Shown here: positions 1 through 5,849 of the stretch, piece by piece
Layout of the letters: every line of letters starts with the position of its first letter
Position numbering within the stretch: the first letter of the stretch is position 1
Assembly: GCA_028287545.1 (NCBI GenBank)
Contig: JAQBPL010000225.1
Coordinates: 1 to 7,308 of the forward strand
Direction of reading: 5' to 3'
Length of the DNA stretch: 7,308 nucleotides
Origin: Vulcanimicrobiota bacterium
GTDB taxonomy: Bacteria > Eremiobacterota > Eremiobacteria > Baltobacterales > Baltobacteraceae
Program-made: the position numbers and the translations under genes
Notes under the pieces: model-generated
What the model saw: only the letters and a program-made list of their open reading frames with translations
Databases searched by the model: none
What the model was told of the DNA's origin: nothing

Positions 1-9
1 CAGGGAGCG

Positions 10-1317
10 TCAAATCCTCGCGCCCGGCTCCGGTGGGACAAGCGGAAGGGAAAGGGCGAAACGGGCGCCGCCCAGCGGGCTCTCCATGACGGCGATGTCG
101 CCGCCGTAGGCGCGGGCAACCGCGGCGGAGAGGGCAAGCCCGATGCCGGAGCCCTCGTAACGCGCGGTGCCGCGATAGAAGCGGCGCATGACGCCGGCCC
201 GCTCTTCGACCGGGATCCCGGGACCATCGTCGTCCACCGTCACGACGGCGGTTCCGTTGCGCCGCTCAACCGTGAGCGACGTGCGGGCGCGCGCGTGCCG
301 CACGGCGTTCGCCACGAGATTTTCGAGCGCGCGCGCGATGAGGTCGCCGGTCGCTTCCACGACCAGCGCGTCCTCGGCGAGGTGCACGTCTAGGGTCAGA
401 GCGCTCGCGCGCTGCGCGTCCGCCGCGACGGATGCTACGACGTCGTTGACGTCCGCGCGGTCCGTTCCGCGCAGCACGCCTGCGTCGGCGCGTGCGAGCA
501 AGAGCAGGTCGTCGATCACCGAACCGATCTGCCGTCCGCGACGCACGACGCTCTCAAGCGCGGTTCGGTACTCGGTGGGGTCTCGCTGCTGCGCCAGCGT
601 GACCTCCGCGATGGCGGTCGTCGCGCCTATCGCCGTCCGCAACTCGTGCGACACGTCGCCGATGAAACCGCGTTCCCGTTCGAACGAGGCCTCCAGGCGA
701 GCCAGCATCGCGTCGAACGTGGCGGCCAGACGGCCGAGCTCGTCGTCCGAATCCAATTCGAGCCGCCCGCGCAGATTGCCCGACGCGGCGATCGAGGATG
801 CGAGGCGCGTCATGTCGTCCACCGGCCGCAACGAACGTCGCGCAAGAAGCCAACCGGCGAACGCCGACAATGCCAGAACCGGGACTGCCGCAACGAGGAA
901 GCCGGCGCGAATGCGGCCGGCTTCCTCGACGAGCGCCGCGTCTGACGAAAACGCGATCGCGCGCAACGGCGCATTCGCGACTTCAACCGCTCGGTAGTCG
1001 TGCACGGTCCCACCATCCGCCAGCGCCTGCGCCGGCACGTCGCGGATATCTGGGGGCAGCGCCGCGCCTGCGGCCGTGACCGTCTGCCGTCCGCGCAAAA
1101 CCGCGACGCCCGCATCGCCGGCGACGGAGACGGCGACGCTTTGGCCACGCCGCACCGCATCGAGCGCCGCTTGCGCTCGAAGCGCCAGATCGGCATCCAG
1201 CCTTTCGCGACCTTCGCGCTCGACGATCGCCGACGCGGCGAACGCGAAGGCGCAGAGGCCGAGCGCGAAGAGCGCCGACCACAGGAGCGTGATGCGCGTC
1301 GTAATCGTCAGTCGCAC
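10..1317 (-). CDS. Membrane sensor histidine kinase (HAMP, HisKA, HATPase_c)
   Basis: A 435-residue inner-membrane kinase that senses an envelope or periplasmic signal and autophosphorylates a histidine. Visible parts in order: TM1 about residues 9-31; an extracytoplasmic sensor of about 105 residues with no recognised fold; TM2 about 138-159; a HAMP linker ending near 212; an H-box with SHELRT and phospho-acceptor H224; an N-box with N333 and N337; a G1 box DDGPG at 363-367; an F-box RRFYRG near 378-383; a G2 box GSGIGL at 389-394. The catalytic domain looks intact, so it should be active. The H-box has Ala where Pro normally follows SHELRT. The GTG start at 1317 is chosen because it lies just before TM1; upstream sequence in this frame is antisense-like to the MFS gene. 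The gene begins 14 bp after the MFS stop, so it is probably co-transcribed. The Shine-Dalgarno is weak (GATGGG), suggesting translational coupling. Its response regulator is not in the window. The ligand is unknown. Confidence 0.93.
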   Translation of the reverse strand: MRLTITTRITLLWSALFALGLCAFAFAASAIVEREGRERLDADLALRAQAALDAVRRGQSVAVSVAGDAGVAVLRGRQTVTAAGAALPPDIRDVPAQALADGGTVHDYRAVEVANAPLRAIAFSSDAALVEEAGRIRAGFLVAAVPVLALSAFAGWLLARRSLRPVDDMTRLASSIAASGNLRGRLELDSDDELGRLAATFDAMLARLEASFERERGFIGDVSHELRTAIGATTAIAEVTLAQQRDPTEYRTALESVVRRGRQIGSVIDDLLLLARADAGVLRGTDRADVNDVVASVAADAQRASALTLDVHLAEDALVVEATGDLIARALENLVANAVRHARARTSLTVERRNGTAVVTVDDDGPGIPVEERAGVMRRFYRGTARYEGSGIGLALSAAVARAYGGDIAVMESPLGGARFALSLPLVPPEPGARI

Positions 1318-1331
1318 TGGCCCATCATACG

Positions 1332-2492
1332 CTACCCGGGAACCGGGCGCACCGTGTCGGCAGAGTCGGCCGGCGCCCCTCGAAACGTCGCCAGCAACGC
1401 CAGATCGTAGCCGATCTTCAGCGCCCCCGCGAGCACGAACGGCACACCCAAGGCTGCGAATTGAAACGCGATTCCGGTCAGCACCGGTGCGAGGGACGCG
1501 GCCGCCGGGCGGACGGCGGCGGTCACGCCGGCGGCGCGTGCACGATCGTGCGCAGGAACCAGCGAGAGCGTATACGCTTGACGTGTCGGTACGTCCATTT
1601 GCGAAAGCGCGAACCGTGCCAGCAAGACCGCCGCCGCCAGCGGGAACGTGGGCATGAACGGCACCAGCATCAACAGCACGTTCGAGGGCAGGTGCGTGAA
1701 CACCATCGTGTTGAGCAGGCCGATGCGCGCCGCGATGCGGTCGGCAACGAGGTACGAGAGAGCCGCCAATATGTTGGCCGCGAACAGCAGGGGCCCGATC
1801 GTCTCGGGACCGACCCCGAAGCGCAGCGATAACCAGTACGCGATGAATGCTTGGATCACGAAGCCGCCCGCGAACGCATCCACCGCGAACAGCGCCGCAA
1901 GACGCTCCACGGTACCGAGGCGTTTTGGGCGCGCCTCCGCAGCAGGCTCGATGCGAGCGGGAACCTCCGGCAACGCCCACGCGATCGCGAACGCCACCGC
2001 GCCCGCTGTACCATAGAGCACCAGCACGCCGGCAAACGGCACGACGGCCGCCGCCAGCGCGCCCAAGCCGATCGCTGCTGCACCGGTAACGTTGTACCAG
2101 GACAGCCGCCGCGTCACGCCGGCTCCATCCGTGGAGAGTGCGAGCTGCTCGATGGCGGCAAACGGACCGACGTCCTGGGCTCCCGGGCTCACCACGCCGA
2201 GCAGGCATGCGATCGCGACGGCAGGTTCGTTCCCGGCCAGCAGCGCCGCCGCGACGATCATCGCGACCCCGCTCCCCGCCATAGTCACGCGCGTGCCGAA
2301 CGTCCGCACGAGCCGGCCGGTCAACGCGGACGCAAGCGCGCCGGCCAACAGCGCCAGCGTGATGAGCGAACCGATCGCGAGCGGCGAATATCCGCGCACG
2401 ACGAGCGCCTGCGCGAGCACCACCGCGAGCGCGCCATATGCCGCCGAGCGGAATGCCCGGGAGACGAGAATGCGGGTCGTGACGGAATGCAC
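1332..2492 (-). CDS. MFS family transporter, probable efflux permease
   Basis: A 386-residue, very hydrophobic protein with about 12 predicted membrane helices in two halves, joined by a charged cytoplasmic loop near residues 175-197; this is the major facilitator layout and usual length. A degenerate motif A (GRLVRTFGTR, 59-68) follows TM2, and a second-half counterpart begins DRIAARIG near 251. A conserved-looking stretch, MDVPTRQAYT (299-308) followed by LVPAHDRARAAG, sits between later helices; I recall similar sequence in MFS proteins encoded beside ChrB-type chromate-resistance proteins, but cannot confirm this without a search. The substrate is unknown; export of a toxic anion or metal compound is inferred only from the neighbour 23 bp upstream. 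The GTG start at 2492 is the first reasonable start after the upstream stop, and no clear Shine-Dalgarno precedes it. An alternative is a drug or metabolite exporter. Confidence 0.88.
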   Translation of the reverse strand: MHSVTTRILVSRAFRSAAYGALAVVLAQALVVRGYSPLAIGSLITLALLAGALASALTGRLVRTFGTRVTMAGSGVAMIVAAALLAGNEPAVAIACLLGVVSPGAQDVGPFAAIEQLALSTDGAGVTRRLSWYNVTGAAAIGLGALAAAVVPFAGVLVLYGTAGAVAFAIAWALPEVPARIEPAAEARPKRLGTVERLAALFAVDAFAGGFVIQAFIAYWLSLRFGVGPETIGPLLFAANILAALSYLVADRIAARIGLLNTMVFTHLPSNVLLMLVPFMPTFPLAAAVLLARFALSQMDVPTRQAYTLSLVPAHDRARAAGVTAAVRPAAASLAPVLTGIAFQFAALGVPFVLAGALKIGYDLALLATFRGAPADSADTVRPVPG

Positions 2493-2515
2493 GCGTTGCG
2501 CCGATCGAGGATGCG

Positions 2516-2791
2516 TTACGCGGCTAGACGAGACCGGCAGTATTCGTAGAGCGCGTCGTACATCGGCGTTTCGGCCGCGAGCATCGCATCGTCGTCGGCG
2601 AAGCGGTCTGCGTGGTGCCCGAGCCCGACGTCGGGAACGTCGAACGGCAGACCATTCTCCGCCTTAGCGACGGCGACGACCCGATCGGCGGGGACGAACA
2701 GAATGCGCGCGCCGGGATCGATGAAGCGGCGGATGAGCCAAGGGCAGGCCATGCGGTCCACGCGCGCGCGCGCACGGGTTACAAAGGTCAT
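2516..2791 (-). CDS. Short ChrB-type chromate-resistance-like protein, centre of domain apparently missing
   Basis: A 91-residue protein matching, by eye, both ends of the ChrB C-terminal domain family (Chrome_Resist). The N-terminal half has VDRMACPWLIRRFIDP (11-26) followed by a VPADRV strand and DVPDVGLGHH (51-60), the usual family opening. The C-terminal part, FADDDAMLAAETPMYDALYEYCR (about 64-86, interrupted here only by reading order), resembles the usual family ending. From memory the family has about 50-60 residues between these blocks, including a Cys-Ser-Phe region, and here they are absent. The start is the ATG at 2791, preceded by GAAGAG at good spacing. It is the first gene of a leftward unit with the MFS and kinase genes. 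ChrB proteins are linked to chromate resistance and its regulation; whether this short form senses or binds anything is unknown. It lacks the N-terminal regulatory half of classical ChrB. Assignment to the family is fairly sure, function is not. Confidence 0.75.
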   Translation of the reverse strand: MTFVTRARARVDRMACPWLIRRFIDPGARILFVPADRVVAVAKAENGLPFDVPDVGLGHHADRFADDDAMLAAETPMYDALYEYCRSRLAA

Positions 2792-2863
2792 GCGCTGCTC
2801 TTCGACGGAACGCGCGCGGCGCCGCTAGGACGACGGGGCTCGACGGGTAAGAGGGGCGCTATC
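2785..2863. promoter_or_regulatory. Divergent intergenic region between ChrB-like and NicO-like genes
   Basis: The 72 bp between the two divergent starts (2792-2863) must carry both promoters unless one gene is read from elsewhere. A perfect 10-bp palindrome, GCGGCGCCGC, lies at 2816-2825 near the middle. The hexamer CGACGG occurs three times, at 2803-2808, 2831-2836 and 2841-2846, the last two exactly 10 bp apart. These could be operator elements, but both motifs are cheap in DNA of this GC content. I see no convincing -35/-10 pair on either strand. The GAAGAG Shine-Dalgarno of the ChrB-like gene and AAGAGGGG of the transporter sit at the two ends. Confidence 0.35.
2849..2856 (+). promoter_or_regulatory. 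Ribosome binding site deciding the NicO-like start
   Basis: AAGAGGGG ends 7 nt before the ATG at 2864. It fixes this start over longer in-frame readings that extend back to about 2612, which would be the antisense of the ChrB-like gene. Confidence 0.7.
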
Positions 2864-3595
2864 ATGACGGCCCCGCTCCTCATCGCCACCGTCGCCGCGG
2901 TCGGCGTGCTGCACACGCTCGTTCCCGACCACTGGGCGCCGATCGTCGTCGTCGGCCGGCAGCAGGGCTGGTCCGTCGTCCGCACGGCGCGCGCGGCCGC
3001 AGTCGCGGGATTCGGTCACGTCGCATCGACCCTGGTGCTAGGGCTGATCCTCTGGGCGGTCGGGGCGTCGCTGGCCGTCCGCTACGGGCATGCGGTCAGC
3101 GTCGTCGCTGCCGTTGCGCTGATCGGGTTCGGCGCGTGGATCGGCTACTCGGGATGGCGCGAGCTGCGCGAGGGACACGATCACGGTCATTCACACCTCT
3201 CGCACGCGCACATCCACCGTCACGACGGTCTCGAGCACGTCCATTGGCACGAACACCACGACGAGGATTGGCATGCCGCAGATGGCGGCGTCGCGGTCAT
3301 GCACCATCACGAACACGCGGTCGCGGGAAGGACGGCGCTCCTGCTGATCCTCGGCTCGTCGCCGATGATCGAAGGGATTCCGGCCTTCTTTGCCGCCTCA
3401 CCGTACGGACCGGCGCTCATCGGCGTGATGGCCGGCGTCTTCGCAGCCTCGACGATCGCGACGTACGTGGCCGTGTCGTGCGTCGCGATCGCGGGACTGC
3501 AGCGGATCACGCTCGGACCGCTCGAACGGTACGGCGAAGTCCTCAGCGGCGCGTTCGTCGCGCTCGTTGGCGTTTACGCGCTGGTCACTTCGTAG
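2864..3595 (+). CDS. NicO/RcnA-like metal-ion transporter with histidine-rich loop
   Basis: A 243-residue polytopic membrane protein. TM1 holds the signature HTLVPDH (17-23), corresponding to the HxxxPDH motif of the NicO nickel/cobalt transporter family. A second conserved-type histidine (FGH, H52) lies in TM2, and TM3 is about 78-98. Residues 105-151 form a hydrophilic loop with 18 histidines plus many Asp/Glu, typical of divalent-cation binding. The C-terminal half has GSSPMIEG (164-171) and two or three more helices, in the place where the family usually has its second small-residue motif. Known members move Ni2+/Co2+ either inward or outward; direction and ion cannot be read here. The ATG at 2864 is chosen for its good Shine-Dalgarno and because the hydrophobic protein begins at once. 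It is divergent from the ChrB-like gene, and its last 11 bp overlap the convergent gene that follows. Alternatives are HupE/UreJ/UreH-like relatives in the same broad group. Confidence 0.85.
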   Translation: MTAPLLIATVAAVGVLHTLVPDHWAPIVVVGRQQGWSVVRTARAAAVAGFGHVASTLVLGLILWAVGASLAVRYGHAVSVVAAVALIGFGAWIGYSGWRELREGHDHGHSHLSHAHIHRHDGLEHVHWHEHHDEDWHAADGGVAVMHHHEHAVAGRTALLLILGSSPMIEGIPAFFAASPYGPALIGVMAGVFAASTIATYVAVSCVAIAGLQRITLGPLERYGEVLSGAFVALVGVYALVTS

Positions 3596-4019
3596 CCGCG
3601 CCGGTCACCGCTTTCTTCGTCAGATCGCCGCACGCGACGTACGCGGTGATCTCCGTCGCCGACTTGTGGACGTTGACCGCGAGGTCGCCCGCCGTGAGGG
3701 TCGACATCGGCATGTCGAGCGTGGTCGACGAGACGCCGTCCACGACGGCAGTGAGCGGGTACTTGGGCTTCGGATCCAGCTTCGCGCACGGGCCGGCGTG
3801 CAGGTGGGCGGGCTGCGCTACGCCGGCCGGAGCGCCGATCAGCGCGACGTCTACCCGGGTCTTTTCGCCGACCGGCGTCAGCGTCACCGTGCCGGCTTGG
3901 CCCGAGCCGTTTTGTGCGGCCACCGCGTACACCCTCGCCGGATCGGCGGCGGACGCCGGCAGTGCGAAAGCGATCAGAGCGCACACACCGAGCGCGAGAA
4001 TAATGCGATTCTTGAACAC
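3585..4019 (-). CDS. Small exported SodC/CHRD-like beta-barrel protein
   Basis: A 144-residue precursor. Residues 1-24 are a classical signal peptide ending ASA, with likely cleavage before A25, giving a mature protein of about 120 residues outside the cytoplasmic membrane. It is rich in alternating Val/Thr/Ala, as in a beta sandwich. HLHAGPC (72-78) resembles the copper-ligand and cysteine segment of Cu/Zn superoxide dismutase (HxH...C), and NVHKS (116-120) with VACGDL (128-133) resembles its C-terminal histidine and ACG end. The same parts also resemble CHRD domains (AHxH, VNVH). C78 and C130 could form the SOD-type disulfide. Only three histidines remain (72, 74, 118), so the zinc site and bridging histidine of SodC are missing. 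Enzymatic activity is therefore doubtful; metal binding is possible. The GTG start at 4019 is set by a strong GGAGG. It is convergent with the metal transporter and overlaps it by 11 bp. Confidence 0.72.
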   Translation of the reverse strand: MFKNRIILALGVCALIAFALPASAADPARVYAVAAQNGSGQAGTVTLTPVGEKTRVDVALIGAPAGVAQPAHLHAGPCAKLDPKPKYPLTAVVDGVSSTTLDMPMSTLTAGDLAVNVHKSATEITAYVACGDLTKKAVTGAATK

Positions 4020-4025
4020 GATTCG

Positions 4026-4033
4026 ACACCTCC
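4026..4033 (-). promoter_or_regulatory. Strong ribosome binding site supporting a GTG start
   Basis: On the minus strand GGAGGTG ends 7 nt before the GTG at 4019. It is the clearest Shine-Dalgarno in the window and settles the start of the exported barrel protein. Confidence 0.7.
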
Positions 4034-4060
4034 GAAGAAGACGGGCAAGGTTTCTTGCAC

Positions 4061-4090
4061 GCTATCCAGGCTGTATGAAGAAACTGTGAA
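4061..4090 (-). promoter_or_regulatory. Candidate sigma70-type promoter for the exported barrel gene
   Basis: On the minus strand TTCACA (4090-4085) matches the -35 consensus at five of six positions, and an 18-nt spacer leads to GATAGC (4066-4061), a poor -10. Transcription would start near 4054, giving a leader of roughly 35 nt that contains the GGAGG. The surrounding 4020-4147 gap also has to hold the promoter of the divergent channel gene, for which I see no convincing boxes. This is one visual match and is tentative. Confidence 0.3.
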
Positions 4091-4147
4091 CCGCGGCCGA
4101 ACCGGGTGCCAGGGAGCGGTAAGTCGGAGGGCAACGAAGAGCGGCGT

Positions 4148-5845
4148 ATGTGGCTGATGCGCGTCGCCTGGTTCCTTATGGCAAGCGCCCTGTGCGGCAG
4201 CGCCGCAATTGCGCAAGTCTTCCCGGTCCCGGAAGCCGGGATCGGCAGCGCCGGGCCGTTCGACACCCGGCAAGAAGGCATCTATACCACCGCCGCCGTC
4301 GTGCTCGACGGCGTGACGCTGTTCCGCGTTGCGACCATCGGCCCGCCTGCTGCCGGGGAGTTCACGGCGGCTGCGCGCGCGCTGCAGGTCGACAGCGTTC
4401 TTCAGCAGATCGTGGCGATCGATCCGGATACGGGCGCCCCGGCCTGGGATGCCGCGACGCTGCGCGTCGGCGTTCGTCACCAGAAGGACCAAGCGACGAT
4501 CGAGGTCGTCGACGCGCGCCATCCGACGCCGATGACGATCGTGACGGTGACGTCGGCCGATGCGAGGTATCGTCAGGCGAGCGTCAACGACGTCGCGGAC
4601 GCCTGGCGGCAGATCTTGCAGACCAACCTCGCGCGGGCGCTGCGCAAGCGCGAACCGGACGTCGAGCGACATCATCTCGTGCTCGTCACCAGGGTCCTGC
4701 TCGGCCTCGTGCTGGCCACCGCCCTCGTGCTGGTCATCCTGCGCACGTTGCGGCGACGAACCGCGCAGCTCACCGAGGAGCTCGAGCGCCGCGAAACATC
4801 GACCGAAGCGAAGAGCCCGGCGGCGACGGCGGCGGACGTCCCGGAACATGCGGCGGTTCGCCGCCGCGCCTTGGCGGCGGCGCTTCGCACCGCGGCGCCG
4901 TGGCAGCGTCTGAAATGGCTGCAGGCCTTCGCCGCGCTCTTGGTTTGGCTGCTGCTCCTCGCCTGGTTCATCACGGTGACGTGGGCGCTTGGCCTGTTTC
5001 CGCAGACGACGCCGCTCGCGACGGCGCTTTCGCGCGGCGGCACGGCGATCGGGGTCATCTGGTTTGCGACCGGGCTCTTGAATCGGTTGGGCGATCTCCT
5101 AATCTCTCGCATCTCGGCGGAATGGCGGATCAGGCACTACCCGAACTCCGAAGAACGCGCCCGCGCCATGCTGCGCGTGCCGACGATTGCGAGCGCGCTC
5201 GCCGGATTCAAGGCGTTCATCCTCATCACGCTTGCTGGGTTCCTCACGCTGGGTCAATTGGGGTTACCGATCGGTTCCGTCGTGACGATCGGCAGCGTGG
5301 TCGCGCTCGCCATCACCTTCGCGACGCAGAACTTCTTGCGCGATTTCGTCGGCGGGCTTACGGTCTTGTTCGAGGATCAGTACGCCGTCGGCGATTTCGT
5401 CACGATCAACGGCCACACGGGCCTCGTCGAACGGCTGACCCTGCGCATGGTTCAGGTTCGCGATCCGATCGGCAGCGTCGTCACGATCGCACACGGCGCT
5501 GTTACGGCCGCTGCGAACCACTCACGCGATTGGTCGCGGATCGACTATCGCGTGTCGATCGATCCGGCCGCCGATCCGCAAGCCGCAATCGAATGCATCC
5601 GCGTGAGCCTCGACGAGCTCGCCCAGGACCCGAACGTCCGTGGTTCCCTGCTCCTGCCGATCGAATGGATCGGCGTCGACGGGTTCACGCGCGATTGGAC
5701 GCTCATCCGGGCGAGCATTCGAACCGCGCCGCTGCGCCAGTTCGAACTGCGGCGCCGGATCAACGAGCACGTTCGGCGCCGCCTCGGAGAAGCGGGAATC
5801 GGGTACGGCCCGCCGATCCCGGCGGAATTCATCTCGCTCGTGTAG
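4148..5845 (+). CDS. MscS-family mechanosensitive ion channel with extracytoplasmic N-terminal domain
   Basis: A 565-residue membrane channel; family members open when membrane tension rises and protect against osmotic downshock. Residues 1-22 are a signal peptide ending AIA. Residues 23-172 form a soluble extracytoplasmic domain containing VVLDGVTLFRV (51-61), a motif I associate with the N-terminal domain of larger MscS-like proteins. TM helices lie near 175-199, 257-283, 297-319 and 349-371. The pore-lining helix and start of the beta domain follow (374-420), with FATQNFLRDFVGG and the EDQYAVGDFV segment. The later NHSRDWSR (457-464) and the alpha/beta C-terminus are typical of the family. 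The ATG at 4148 is preferred because GAAGAG lies 6 nt upstream; an in-frame start at 4106 would add 14 hydrophilic residues ahead of the signal peptide. It is longer than E. coli MscS (286 residues) but normal for this subgroup. Its stop lies 4 bp from the end of the convergent SDR gene. Confidence 0.92.
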   Translation: MWLMRVAWFLMASALCGSAAIAQVFPVPEAGIGSAGPFDTRQEGIYTTAAVVLDGVTLFRVATIGPPAAGEFTAAARALQVDSVLQQIVAIDPDTGAPAWDAATLRVGVRHQKDQATIEVVDARHPTPMTIVTVTSADARYRQASVNDVADAWRQILQTNLARALRKREPDVERHHLVLVTRVLLGLVLATALVLVILRTLRRRTAQLTEELERRETSTEAKSPAATAADVPEHAAVRRRALAAALRTAAPWQRLKWLQAFAALLVWLLLLAWFITVTWALGLFPQTTPLATALSRGGTAIGVIWFATGLLNRLGDLLISRISAEWRIRHYPNSEERARAMLRVPTIASALAGFKAFILITLAGFLTLGQLGLPIGSVVTIGSVVALAITFATQNFLRDFVGGLTVLFEDQYAVGDFVTINGHTGLVERLTLRMVQVRDPIGSVVTIAHGAVTAAANHSRDWSRIDYRVSIDPAADPQAAIECIRVSLDELAQDPNVRGSLLLPIEWIGVDGFTRDWTLIRASIRTAPLRQFELRRRINEHVRRRLGEAGIGYGPPIPAEFISLV

Positions 5846-5849
5846 CGCT

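Noticed and set aside
188..997. 269-residue plus-strand reading frame opposite the kinase
   Set aside because: Ser/Arg/Ala/Thr-rich product typical of the antisense of a high-GC gene, with no domain; the minus strand here has full kinase motifs.
1335..1347. Hairpin CCCGG-GAA-CCGGG at the end of the MFS gene as a terminator
   Set aside because: Only a 5-bp stem and no T-run on the minus strand; the kinase gene follows at once, so termination here is unlikely.
1318..2208. In-frame extension of the histidine kinase to a 732-residue protein
   Set aside because: The added part is Arg/Gly/Cys-rich with no domain and runs opposite in character to the clear MFS gene that covers the same DNA in another frame of the same strand; the kinase proper begins at the GTG just before TM1.
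2612..2863. Longer N-terminus for the NicO-like transporter
   Set aside because: It would be the exact antisense of the ChrB-like gene, is hydrophilic and unlike the family; a good Shine-Dalgarno marks the ATG at 2864.
3136..4089. 317-residue plus-strand frame across the transporter and barrel genes
   Set aside because: Arg-rich, crosses two well-supported genes and has no recognisable motif.
4106..4147. Earlier GTG start for the MscS-like channel
   Set aside because: It would put 14 charged residues ahead of a normal signal peptide, and the ATG at 4148 has GAAGAG at correct spacing.
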